A stretch of DNA of 12,201 bases from NCBI GenBank assembly GCA_002422345.1, contig DIUL01000147.1, forward strand, positions 1-12,201, written 5' to 3'. The position numbers and the translations under genes were made by a program. Shown here piece after piece: positions 1-7,198 of the stretch; position 1 is the stretch's first letter, and each line of letters starts with the position of its first letter. The stretch is from Acetobacteraceae bacterium UBA6159. GTDB lineage: Bacteria; Pseudomonadota; Alphaproteobacteria; Acetobacterales; Acetobacteraceae. Below the pieces are notes generated by a model. It was not told the DNA's origin, searched no databases, and saw only the letters and a list, made by a program, of their open reading frames with translations.

Positions 1-81
1 GTGGTGGGCGGGCGTGGCTCTGGTCGGTTCCGCCGGCGCGTCCTAGGCTGGCGGGGAAGCCGCATCCGGAAGGCGAGGACC

Positions 82-507
82 ATGAGCGACTGGAGCAAGG
101 TGACACGGCCCATACCCGTGCCGAATGAGTGGACGAAGCCGTTCTGGGATGCGGCGAAGCAGGGTGTGCTGGCGCTGCAGCGCTGCCAGTCCTGCGGGAA
201 CATCCAGCACCCGCCCTATCCGACCTGCGTGCAGTGCATGGGCGTCGACCTGAAGTTCGAGCCGGTGCGCGGGGCCGGAACGATCTATGCCTATACGATC
301 ATGTATCACACCGGCGACAAGCGGTTTGCCTCGGTCGTGCCCTATGCGTCGATCGTTGTGGAACTGGACGACGCGCCGGGCGCGCTGATGGCGGGCAACC
401 TGCTGGGTGTTCCGTATACCGAGGCCAAGGTGGGCCGCCGGGTGGAGGTCGTGTTCGAACCGCTGAATGACGACATCACGCTGCCGCAGTTCCGGCTCGC
501 GGATTAA
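82..507 (+). CDS. Zn-ribbon/OB-fold (DUF35) protein, partner of the adjacent thiolase
   Basis: A 141-residue protein with the two-part DUF35 layout. An N-terminal helix (about residues 14-32) leads into a rubredoxin-like zinc ribbon with C35-x2-C38 and C49-x2-C52, then an OB-fold of about residues 60-136. Family members bind thiolase-fold proteins and often contribute to the acyl-CoA site; some serve in CoA-ester aldolases or acyltransferases. The thiolase gene begins 13 bases after this stop, so a two-subunit cytoplasmic complex is the natural inference. The frame is open leftward to a GTG at base 1, but I chose ATG 82: it has purine-rich AAGG/GAGG just upstream and starts with a typical family N-terminus, whereas the upstream residues are Arg/Gly-rich and unlike it. 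All four zinc cysteines are present. The family is clear; the substrate is unknown. Confidence 0.9.
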   Translation: MSDWSKVTRPIPVPNEWTKPFWDAAKQGVLALQRCQSCGNIQHPPYPTCVQCMGVDLKFEPVRGAGTIYAYTIMYHTGDKRFASVVPYASIVVELDDAPGALMAGNLLGVPYTEAKVGRRVEVVFEPLNDDITLPQFRLAD

Positions 508-520
508 GGGGGAACGGGAC

Positions 521-1705
521 ATGTGGGACAACCGGTGCAAGATCGCCATCAGCGGCGTGGGCTATTCCAAGGTGACTCGTTCGGCCGATATCCCTCTGGC
601 CGCGCATGCGCTGGAGGCGGTGCGGGGCGCGGTCGCCGATTCCGGGCTGGAGATGGCGGATATCGACGGGCTGGCGACCTATCCGGAGCTTCCGGCGACG
701 GGGCATGCCGAGATCGACGGGATTTCGGTCGTTTCGGTCAACTGCATGATGGCGATGCTGAAATTGCCGAACCTGACCTGGCACATCCAGGTGGGGACGA
801 CGAATATCGGCGGGGCGGTGCAGCAGGCGGTGAACGCGCTGCTGGCTGGCGTGTGCAAATACGCGGTCGTCTGGCGGGCGATGCATAATCCTCGTGGTAC
901 CTATCAGAACCTGCCGGGGACGCTCGCGCAGGGGGCGGCGCAGTTCACCGCGCCCTATGGGTTCGGTGGGCCGGGGCAGGGCATGGCGGTTGCCTATACA
1001 CGCTGGCTGGAACGGCATGGCCAGGACAGGGAGAAGATGGCGACGCTGGCAGTCACGCAGCGCAAGCACACGCAGCACAATCCGCACGCGTATTTTCATG
1101 GCACGCCGCTGACGAAGGAGGACTACCTGGACTCACGGATGGTTGCCTATCCGTTCTGCCTGTTCGACTGCGACATCCCGGTGCAGGGGGCGGTGGCCGT
1201 CGTGCTGACAACGGCCGAACGGGCGCGGGATTTGAAGCCGAAGCCGGCCTATATCGCGGGCTATGGCCAGCGCCTGCATTTCGAGGTGGCGGGCCGCATC
1301 GGCAGCCTTTCGAGCTACATGGAAGGCGGCAGCAGTTCGGCCAAGCTGACCTGGGAACGATCCGGGTTCAGTCCGACGGATGTGGACGTGGCGCAGATCT
1401 ATGACGGGTTCTCGGCATCCGTGATCTACGGCCTGGAATCCTACGGGTTCTGCAAGGAGGGTGAAGCGCTGGACTTCATCCAGGACGGACGGATCGAGCT
1501 GGATGGCGACCTGCCGCTGAACACCTTCGGCGGCAGCCTGGGCACAGGCCGTATCCACGGGCTGTGGCACATCATCGAGGGCGCGTTGCAGGCCTCCGGG
1601 CGCGCCGGATCGCGCCAGGTGAAGGATGTGAACGTGTCCTTCGTGGGGGCGAGCGCGCCGATCGTGACGGGGACCACCTTTATCTTCGTGGGTGATCCCT
1701 ACTAG
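521..1705 (+). CDS. Thiolase-fold lipid-transfer protein (SCP-x/Ltp type)
   Basis: A 394-residue thiolase-superfamily protein of usual length. ATG 521 is preceded by a GGGGGAAC ribosome site overlapping the end of the upstream gene. Recognisable blocks are the N-terminal ISGVGYSK strand, the QVGTTNIGGAVQQAV helix (about 90-104), YDGFSASV (294-301), the GGSLGTGRIHG loop (337-347) and the C-terminal strand near 380-390. The standard nucleophilic cysteine is not evident in the TTNIGG region and the usual GHPxGxTG loop is altered, so ordinary thiolytic or condensing chemistry is doubtful. In characterised relatives such as the steroid side-chain enzyme Ltp2, paired with a DUF35 domain, the fold works as a retro-aldolase on CoA esters. 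The preceding DUF35 gene supports a similar two-subunit enzyme here. The substrate cannot be named. The stop interlocks with the convergent MmgE/PrpD stop. Confidence 0.88.
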   Translation: MWDNRCKIAISGVGYSKVTRSADIPLAAHALEAVRGAVADSGLEMADIDGLATYPELPATGHAEIDGISVVSVNCMMAMLKLPNLTWHIQVGTTNIGGAVQQAVNALLAGVCKYAVVWRAMHNPRGTYQNLPGTLAQGAAQFTAPYGFGGPGQGMAVAYTRWLERHGQDREKMATLAVTQRKHTQHNPHAYFHGTPLTKEDYLDSRMVAYPFCLFDCDIPVQGAVAVVLTTAERARDLKPKPAYIAGYGQRLHFEVAGRIGSLSSYMEGGSSSAKLTWERSGFSPTDVDVAQIYDGFSASVIYGLESYGFCKEGEALDFIQDGRIELDGDLPLNTFGGSLGTGRIHGLWHIIEGALQASGRAGSRQVKDVNVSFVGASAPIVTGTTFIFVGDPY

Positions 1706-3048
1706 GCGGGCGGCAGGCCGGCGAGCAGGCCGCGCACTTCGGCAAGGGCCGTTCCCTGGCCGAAGCCGCGCAGCAGGTCCAGCATCAGGCCGGTCCGGTT
1801 GTGCAAGGACGGGGCCACCAGGCCGTCGAACTTGCGGTCCATGTCGTCCCAGGACATCGGGTTGCCGGGGTGGCCCTTGGCGACGGGGACATGCGCCGTG
1901 ATCGTTCCGCCTTCGGTGTCGACTGCCAGGCCGGCGGAGGCGAACCCCATGTCGGGGTGGTGGCGCACATCCACCCTGGACGCGGTCTCGGCAACCGCGG
2001 GTTCCAGCGACCAGGGTTCGCGGAAGTCGGCGGCGGAGACATCCCGCCCGTGCAGCGCGAGGGCCACGCAGTAACGCAGGTCGAACTTCCCGGCGAGCGC
2101 GGTGTCCGGCCGCCCGTCGCCCTGGCCGGTGATCTTCAGCGCCAGGGGCCCGATATCGGCGCGGATGGCGCTGATGGCTCCGGGTCCGGTCCGGTCCAGC
2201 AAGGCGCGGGCGGCGTCGATCGCCGGATGGATCAGGTGGCAGGCGGCATAGGGCTTGAAGCTGTTCCGCAGGATGCGCCAGTCATCAAACACCACGGGCG
2301 TGATCGAAAGCGATCCATCCTGGATCACGGCATTGTCCAGCCCGCCGCCGGCCTCCACCAACCCCGTCGCGCCGCTGAACCCGCCGGCGGCGAGGCGGGC
2401 GGACAGGATGCCGTCCATCGCGGCCTTCCCCGCGTGGAAGGGCTTGGCCATGGTCCCGAAGGAAGCTGTCAGCCCGCTGGTCTGCGTCGCCGCCAGGGCC
2501 ACCGCGTGCAGGGCCCGGTCTGCGTCGAGGCCGAGCAGGGCGGCGCAGGCGGCGGCGGCACCGATCCGGCCGAACACGCCGGTGCTGTGCCAGCCTCGGG
2601 CCGTGGCGCCCTGGCCCAGGCCGTGGCCGACCCTTGCCGCGACCTCGAACCCGGTGATGAAGGCGGAGAGCATGGCGGCCTCGGACGCGCCGGTTTCCTC
2701 ACCCAGGGCCAGGGTCGCGGCCCAGACGGGCGCGCTGGTATGGGTGACGGCATCGACATAGGTGTCGTCGAAGTCCAGGCAGTGCGCGAGCGTCCCGTTC
2801 GCCAGTGCGGCGAAGGGCGATGGCGCCTTGCCGCCGAAGATCACGCTGGCCGAACCGGTGCCGGACCAGAGGGCGATCGTCTCCCGCACGATGCGGCCGG
2901 CCGGTTCGGCTGCGGCGCCGATCGCCACGCCCATCCAGTCGGCGAGGCATAGGCGGGCGGCGTCGATCACCTCGGGCGGGGCAACGCGGTCGCTCGCGGC
3001 GGCGATGAAGGCGCCGATCGCCTGTCCGTTGCTGGTCGCGCTTGCCAT
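1702..3048 (-). CDS. MmgE/PrpD family protein
   Basis: A 448-residue, full-length member of the family that includes 2-methylcitrate dehydratase (PrpD) and cis-aconitate decarboxylase. Conserved blocks, in order: CLADWMGVAIGA (34-45), NGTLAHCLDFDDTY (84-97), HTSAPVWAATLALGEETG (103-120), GWHSTGVFG (152-160), AKPFHAGKAAMDG (201-213) and a later FKPYAACHLIHPAID. ATG 3048 was chosen over a start 36 bases upstream because GGAG sits 5 bases before it and the residues from MASATSN resemble family N-termini. Members act in the cytoplasm on small di- or tricarboxylates; MmgE/PrpD homologues away from prpB/prpC often have unknown substrates, and neither of those genes is present. It lies 67 bases downstream of the DUF2189 gene on the same strand. 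The reaction is undetermined. Confidence 0.9.
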   Translation of the reverse strand: MASATSNGQAIGAFIAAASDRVAPPEVIDAARLCLADWMGVAIGAAAEPAGRIVRETIALWSGTGSASVIFGGKAPSPFAALANGTLAHCLDFDDTYVDAVTHTSAPVWAATLALGEETGASEAAMLSAFITGFEVAARVGHGLGQGATARGWHSTGVFGRIGAAAACAALLGLDADRALHAVALAATQTSGLTASFGTMAKPFHAGKAAMDGILSARLAAGGFSGATGLVEAGGGLDNAVIQDGSLSITPVVFDDWRILRNSFKPYAACHLIHPAIDAARALLDRTGPGAISAIRADIGPLALKITGQGDGRPDTALAGKFDLRYCVALALHGRDVSAADFREPWSLEPAVAETASRVDVRHHPDMGFASAGLAVDTEGGTITAHVPVAKGHPGNPMSWDDMDRKFDGLVAPSLHNRTGLMLDLLRGFGQGTALAEVRGLLAGLPPA

Positions 3049-3065
3049 GGCCGCTCCGCCCCCTC

Positions 3066-3083
3066 TGCTGGTTGGGACCAGCA
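3066..3083. repeat. Hairpin between the DUF2189 and MmgE/PrpD genes
   Basis: TGCTGGT (3066-3072) and ACCAGCA (3077-3083) form a 7-base perfect stem around a TGGG loop, in the 67-base gap between two same-strand genes. It lies 33 bases after the DUF2189 stop and 18 bases before the MmgE/PrpD start. No T-run follows, so a processing or weak terminator role is only a guess. Confidence 0.35.
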
Positions 3084-3115
3084 TGCAGAAGGGGCGGGGG
3101 ATTGGAAAGCGTGGA

Positions 3116-3904
3116 TCAGTCCCGAATGACGGCCCGGTAGGCGTGCCAGGTGGCGTGCCCGATCAGCGGCAGCGTGACCGCCAGCCCGACATAGCCCGCG
3201 GCCAGCCCCGCGGCGGTGAACAGCACGACCAGCGCGGCCCAGACCGCCATCGCCTTGGCGTTCAGCACGACGGCGACGGCACTGGTCGCGATTGCCTCCA
3301 GGATGCCCACCTTCCGGTCCAGCAGCAGCGGCAGGGAGAAGGCGCCGAAGGTGAAGGCCAGCGTCGCCATGAAGCCGCCCACGATCGTGCCGATGGCGAG
3401 GAAGGTGATCCCCTCCTGCGTGAATAGCGCGGCATTCAGCAGGGCCTGTACGTCGAGCGTCGTATAGGGAAAGCAGATCGCGAAAATCATCGCCGCGAGC
3501 CGCATCCAGACGATCAGGAACAGCACCAGCGCCAGCCCGAGGCCAAGCAGCGGGAAGGGGTTGGCGCGCCAAGCGAGGAAGGCGCCGGCGAAGGAGGGAC
3601 CGCGTCCGGCCTCGATATCCCGGCTGATGCCGTAGAAGCCGACGGTCAGCGCCGGGCCGACCAGCATGAACCCCACGATCAGGGGTGCGATCAGATAGAC
3701 CAGGCCGGCCGCGGCCAGCGCCACGGTCAGCAGGAAGCCGGCGGCGACGAAGACCAGGCCATGCGCCAGGCTGATGATCCCGGACCGGCGGAAATCCCGC
3801 CACCCGGCCGTGAGCCAGCGGAAGGGCTCGTCTGTCCCCACCTCCCGCACCTTATCCGCGAAGGGTAGCCCGGAGTGGATCGCGGGCGCCTGATGATCGG
3901 ACAT
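3116..3904 (-). CDS. DUF2189 multi-pass inner-membrane protein
   Basis: A 262-residue protein with a hydrophilic N-terminus (about 1-40, including FRWLTAGWRDFRRSG) followed by about six hydrophobic stretches: roughly 43-65, 68-92, 117-146, 163-190, 216-234 and 236-256. The short C-terminus contains PLIGHATWHAYRAVI. This pattern and that terminal signature match DUF2189, an integral membrane family; some members are loosely annotated as cytochrome c oxidase subunit I-like, but no haem-ligand pattern convinces here. ATG 3904 has AGGGAG 6 bases upstream and excludes a Pro/Arg-rich upstream extension. A 116-base gap holding inverted repeats separates it from the beta-propeller gene upstream. The biochemical role is unknown. 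Confidence 0.85.
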   Translation of the reverse strand: MSDHQAPAIHSGLPFADKVREVGTDEPFRWLTAGWRDFRRSGIISLAHGLVFVAAGFLLTVALAAAGLVYLIAPLIVGFMLVGPALTVGFYGISRDIEAGRGPSFAGAFLAWRANPFPLLGLGLALVLFLIVWMRLAAMIFAICFPYTTLDVQALLNAALFTQEGITFLAIGTIVGGFMATLAFTFGAFSLPLLLDRKVGILEAIATSAVAVVLNAKAMAVWAALVVLFTAAGLAAGYVGLAVTLPLIGHATWHAYRAVIRD

Positions 3905-3927
3905 TGTTTGCTCCCTTTCATGGCCGC

Positions 3928-3966
3928 GTCGGCCCTTGCGTGGGCAGGGCCAGGGGAAGGGCCGAC
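3928..3966. repeat. Perfect 10-base inverted repeat upstream of the DUF2189 gene
   Basis: GTCGGCCCTT (3928-3937) and AAGGGCCGAC (3957-3966) are exact reverse complements separated by 19 bases. The repeat lies in the 116-base gap between the beta-propeller stop and the DUF2189 start, all minus strand. A smaller hairpin CGCCG-ATA-CGGCG (3987-3999) lies closer to the beta-propeller stop. They could terminate or attenuate transcription or form a regulator-binding site; neither is followed by a T-run. Confidence 0.45.
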
Positions 3967-4020
3967 CGGCGGCACGGGGGAGGCTACGCCGATACGGCGG
4001 CGGATTGAAGCGGCGCGCGA

Positions 4021-5121
4021 TCAGGCAAAGGTGACGGCGTGGATCGGGGGCAAAGTGTGGGTGATCTCGGTCCAGCGGTCGCCCTGGTCCTCGGTTACCC
4101 ACAACCCGCCGGTGGTGGAGCCGAAGGCGAGGCGGTCGCCGGTTGGGTCGATCGCCAGGGCATGGCGGTAGACCAGGTCATAGGCATGCACCTGCGGCAG
4201 GCCATTGGTCAGGATGTCGAAGGTCTGGCCGCCATCGCGGGTGCGGGTGACGACCAGGCGGCCATCGAGGGGGATGCGCTTTTCGTCCTTGATCCCCGGC
4301 ACGAACCAGGCGGTGTCCGGATCGGCCGGATGCACGGCCACGGGGAAGCCGAAGGCCGAGGGCTGGACGCCGGTGATCTCGGTGAAATTCCGCCCGGCGT
4401 CGGAGGAGACGAAGATGCCGTTGTGGTGCTGCACCCACATCCGTTCGGGCTGGGCCGCACACTGCATCAGGCAATGGACGTCCTGGGCGATGGGGTCATG
4501 GACGAGTTCGGGCGGGACATGGTCGGCGCGCATGCCCTCGCCGCGCTGGGTCCAGGCGTTGCCGCCATCCTCGGTGAACCAGATGCCGCCCGTGGATACG
4601 GCGATCCAGACGTGATCGGCGTTGCGGGGATCGACGATGATGGAGTGGATGCCGGGCAGATCGGCCCCGCCGCCCATCCAGCGCTTCCGGCCGGGGTGGT
4701 CCCAGAGGGAGCGGACCATCTCCCAGCTTTCGCCATGATCGGCCGACCGGAACAGGCCACCGGGCAGGGTGCCGCACCAGAGGACGCCGGGTTGGGCGGC
4801 GCCGCCCGGTTGCAGGGCCCAGATGCGCGCCGTGCTCCAGGGCACGGGACGGCCCCACATGTCGTTCTCCTCCAGCCCCTCGGGCTTGGGCGGGTAGGCG
4901 GGGGTCGCGATCTCCTCCCATCCCGTGGCGGTGGAGCGATGCACCTTCACCCCGAAATGGCCGTGGTCGAGCGCGGCATAGCAGCGTCCGTCGCGCGGAT
5001 CGGCCAGTGTCAGGGACACGTTGTCGCCGAGGAAATCTACGCTTTCCACCGCCCAGCCGCCGGAGCGGCGGGCGACGCGGAACAGGCCCTTGCGGGTGGA
5101 GACGATCAGGGAGTCGCTCAT
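4021..5121 (-). CDS. BNR/Asp-box beta-propeller protein (sialidase-like fold)
   Basis: A 366-residue repeat protein without signal peptide or membrane segment, so probably cytoplasmic. Five Asp-box type motifs (S/T-x-D-x-G-x-x-W/F) mark propeller blades: SADHGESW (126-133), TEDGGNAW (183-190), SSDAGRNF (239-246), TRDGGQTF (294-301) and TEDQGDRW (343-350). Between them are blade strands such as DHVWIAVSTGGIWF and DTAWFVPGI. Asp-boxes occur in sialidases, VPS10/sortilin propellers and many uncharacterised proteins; I see no sialidase FRIP motif or arginine triad, so a glycosidase role is not supported. The start ATG 5121 has GGAGG (5128-5132) inside the last codons of the MoaD-like gene and lies only 2 bases past that stop, implying translational coupling. 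The two proteins may act together. Fold fairly sure, function unknown. Confidence 0.85.
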   Translation of the reverse strand: MSDSLIVSTRKGLFRVARRSGGWAVESVDFLGDNVSLTLADPRDGRCYAALDHGHFGVKVHRSTATGWEEIATPAYPPKPEGLEENDMWGRPVPWSTARIWALQPGGAAQPGVLWCGTLPGGLFRSADHGESWEMVRSLWDHPGRKRWMGGGADLPGIHSIIVDPRNADHVWIAVSTGGIWFTEDGGNAWTQRGEGMRADHVPPELVHDPIAQDVHCLMQCAAQPERMWVQHHNGIFVSSDAGRNFTEITGVQPSAFGFPVAVHPADPDTAWFVPGIKDEKRIPLDGRLVVTRTRDGGQTFDILTNGLPQVHAYDLVYRHALAIDPTGDRLAFGSTTGGLWVTEDQGDRWTEITHTLPPIHAVTFA

Positions 5122-5123
5122 GC

Positions 5124-5393
5124 TCAGCCTCCGGAAAGGGCTTGATAGACGTGGATATGGCTTGCCGCGGTCACGGGATCGGACAGGCGCGCGCGGTCGC
5201 GGATGATCTCGCCATCGATGAAGATGATCATGTGCTTGCGCAGCGCCGCCTGGTCATCCAGCACATAGGCGCGGGCGCGGGGGTTGCCGGCGAAGACCTG
5301 GTCCAGCACCGCGCGCACGGTGGCGCCCGCCGCCTCGGTATCGGGGCAGGGCACGTGCCGCTGGATGTTCGGTGTGAATGAAACCATCGCCAT
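5124..5393 (-). CDS. MoaD/ThiS-like beta-grasp protein ending in Gly-Gly
   Basis: An 89-residue protein with the ubiquitin-like beta-grasp pattern: strand MVSFTPNIQRHV, helix TVRAVLDQVFAGNP (about 25-38), the MIIFIDGEIIRD hairpin (55-66), and the terminal strand HIHVYQALSGG. The free C-terminal diglycine is the feature by which MoaD and ThiS are adenylated and thiocarboxylated to carry sulfur. No MoaE, MoeB/ThiF, ThiG or other cofactor gene is present, so molybdopterin or thiamine synthesis is not implied by context. ATG 5393 has GGAGG (5401-5405) 7 bases upstream. A weak promoter-like pair (TTGCGT, 17 bases, TAGAAA; 5441-5413) lies just upstream. The stop is 2 bases before the beta-propeller start, so the pair is one transcription unit. 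A sulfur carrier or protein modifier are both possible. Confidence 0.85.
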   Translation of the reverse strand: MAMVSFTPNIQRHVPCPDTEAAGATVRAVLDQVFAGNPRARAYVLDDQAALRKHMIIFIDGEIIRDRARLSDPVTAASHIHVYQALSGG

Positions 5394-5528
5394 GTCCGAT
5401 CCTCCGTCCTGTTTTCTACGGGGCTGGATCGGGGCACGCAATTTCCGGCGTGGTTGGAATGCCGTCACGGGGACGGATCGGACTGACCGAGGGGGGACGC
5501 CCGATCCGGGGGACCGGGCGCCGGCGTG

Positions 5529-6491
5529 TTATTGCGGCTCCATATTGGCGTCCTTCAGGGCTTTCTTCCACACCCCGAGCTGGTCCTTCATGTAGGCGCC
5601 GAGTTCCTCGGGCGTGGAGGAGCGGGCGATGAAGCCGTGCTTGGCCATCGCGTCCTTGACCGCGGGCTTGGCCAGGACGGCGACCATTTCCTTGTTCATC
5701 TTGGTCACGATGTCCGCCGGCAGCCCGGCCGGACCGACCAGCGCGAACCAGGGGCCGACCGGGAAGGCCGGCTGGCCGGCTTCGGTGATCGAGGGCAGCT
5801 CGGGCATCAGCGGGCTGCGCTGATGGAAGGTGGTCGCCAGCGCGCGCAGCTTGCCGTCGCGGATATGCGCGGCGGTGGAGGTCGAGGTGCCCAGCATCAG
5901 TTGCACCCGTCCGGCGAGCAGATCGAGAATCGCGTCGGGCTCGGACTTGTAGGGAACCGATGTCATGTCGATCCCGTTATTGGTGGCGAGCATGCCCGAG
6001 GCGACCAGGGCATAGGTGTTGCCCGACGCATAGTTCAGCGTCCTTGGGTTGGCCTTTCCATAGGCAACCAGTTCAGCCACCGTCTTGGCGGGAACCGAGG
6101 GATGCACGACGACGAAGAACGTGTTGTCGCCCAGGAACGTGACCGGCGTGAAATCGGTCATGACGTTGTAGGGCGGCTCTTTCCGCATGTTCGGCACGAC
6201 CGCGAGCGGGCTGTTGGTGCCGAACAGGAACGTATAGCCGTCGGGCGCCGAACGCTGCACTTCGACCGCCGAAATCGCGCCATCGGCCCCCGGCTTGTGC
6301 ACCACCACGATCGGCTGGCCGAGCGAGAGGGAGAGTTCGTGGCCGGCGATGCGGGCAAGGGCGTCGCTGGCGGAACCGGGACCGAAGGGGATGACGAAGC
6401 GGATTGGTTTCGTCGGATAGGATTGTGCGTGGACCGCGGCCTGAGGAAGGAGCAGGATCGCGGCCAGCAGCGCCGTGACAAATTTAAACAT
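5529..6491 (-). CDS. Bug/TctC-family periplasmic substrate-binding protein
   Basis: A 320-residue protein with a clear Sec signal peptide (MFKF, hydrophobic to about residue 20, probable cut after AHA at 22). The mature protein begins QSYPTKPIRFVIPFGPGSASD, the hallmark Bug start in which the YP-x-KPI and PFGPGS segments shape the ligand pocket. Further family blocks are VVHKPGADGAISA (63-75), APDGYTFLFGTNSPLAV (82-98) and the LPSITEAG loop (232-239). Such proteins bind small carboxylates for tripartite tricarboxylate transporters or act as sensor ligand-binding proteins. No TctA/TctB membrane genes lie in the window, so it is an orphan receptor here, as is common where Bug paralogues are expanded. 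ATG 6491 follows a strong GGGAGG site. The ligand is unknown. Confidence 0.93.
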   Translation of the reverse strand: MFKFVTALLAAILLLPQAAVHAQSYPTKPIRFVIPFGPGSASDALARIAGHELSLSLGQPIVVVHKPGADGAISAVEVQRSAPDGYTFLFGTNSPLAVVPNMRKEPPYNVMTDFTPVTFLGDNTFFVVVHPSVPAKTVAELVAYGKANPRTLNYASGNTYALVASGMLATNNGIDMTSVPYKSEPDAILDLLAGRVQLMLGTSTSTAAHIRDGKLRALATTFHQRSPLMPELPSITEAGQPAFPVGPWFALVGPAGLPADIVTKMNKEMVAVLAKPAVKDAMAKHGFIARSSTPEELGAYMKDQLGVWKKALKDANMEPQ

Positions 6492-6634
6492 TCAGAACCT
6501 CCCCCCGCTTATTTTCTCTCATGACCACAGGCCGCGACGGGGACCTGTAGTTGCACGCGGTATTGCGTCGATCGGTGTTGGCGGGGCACGCGGGATTTAA
6601 CACGAGTCGCCCCGGTCGGGTAGCCGGCGTCCTG

Positions 6635-7081
6635 TTACGCGGGCGGAACCTTGCGCTTCAGCAGCTTCCAGGTGGAGGTGGCGAAGGCGATCAGGGTGCC
6701 GTCGGAGCCACGGGCCTCGGCGCGGAGGAACCAGGTGCCGCCTTTGCGGAGCGCTTCGCCCCGGCAGACCACGCGGCCTGTGCTGACGGGTGCCAGGTAC
6801 TGCACCTTGAGCTCCAGCGTCGCCCCGGGGCTGGCTTCGTGGTTGATCAGGTGGCCCATGCAGATGTCCAAGGCGGTTGCCAGCACGCCGCCATGCACGC
6901 CGCCGCGCGGGTTGAACATGAAGGCCTGGACGTCGAAGGCGACCTCGCAGGCATTGTCGGGATAGGTGATCTCGAACCCGAACAGGCGGCTGAGGAAGAA
7001 GTCGCCGAAGACCTCCTGCGTACCTGCGGCGGCGCGTTGAAAGGCGGCCAGGGCCTGGGCCTGGTCGATCGTGTGGGTCAT
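6635..7081 (-). CDS. PaaI-type hotdog-fold acyl-CoA thioesterase
   Basis: A 148-residue single hotdog domain of typical length. The signature N-P-R-G-G-V-H-G-G-V (58-67) followed by LATALDICMGHL carries the HGG turn and Asp72, the usual active-site region of PaaI/YbdG-like thioesterases. Strands LELKVQYLAPVSTGRVVCRGEALRK (split here as LELKVQYLAP and VVCRGEAL, 89-110) and the FLRAEARGSDGTLIAF strand complete the fold. Members hydrolyse acyl- or arylacyl-CoA in the cytoplasm and usually work as tetramers. GGAGA lies 11 bases before ATG 7081, a somewhat long spacing. It is divergent from the dehydrogenase gene and 143 bases upstream of the Bug gene on the same strand. The acyl group cannot be read from sequence. 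Confidence 0.9.
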   Translation of the reverse strand: MTHTIDQAQALAAFQRAAAGTQEVFGDFFLSRLFGFEITYPDNACEVAFDVQAFMFNPRGGVHGGVLATALDICMGHLINHEASPGATLELKVQYLAPVSTGRVVCRGEALRKGGTWFLRAEARGSDGTLIAFATSTWKLLKRKVPPA

Positions 7082-7198
7082 GGTCGGGTCATTCTCCGGC
7101 GGGCGCTATTTGACGGTTGGGCTCAGGTAGGCGATTTCGAGGGAGGCGCGCCAGGGGGGGACTTTCCCGGGTGCTGATTCATCCACGGGGGGACGAGC

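Noticed and set aside
1..81. An N-terminal extension of the DUF35 gene from GTG at base 1.
   Set aside because: The extra 27 residues are Arg/Gly-rich and unlike the family, and ATG 82 has a ribosome site. I see no separate feature in these bases.
4021..5121. Calling the Asp-box protein an exo-alpha-sialidase.
   Set aside because: Asp-boxes mark a fold, not an activity; no FRIP motif or arginine triad was found and there is no secretion signal.
4039..5145. A 368-codon open frame opposite the beta-propeller gene, and a similar one at 1801-2952 opposite the MmgE/PrpD gene.
   Set aside because: Both are complementary to well-supported genes and show low-complexity Gly/Ala/Arg/Val composition without motifs.
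5395..5482. Long-range imperfect inverted repeat (TCCGAT..CCGTCC near 5395-5409 and GGACGGATCGGA at 5471-5482) that could mask the MoaD-like ribosome site.
   Set aside because: The arms match only with a 3-base gap over a 60-base loop, which is weak evidence in DNA this GC-rich.
7110..7138. TTGACG followed after 17 bases by GATTTC as a promoter for the dehydrogenase gene.
   Set aside because: The -35 is good but the -10 matches poorly; too weak to list.
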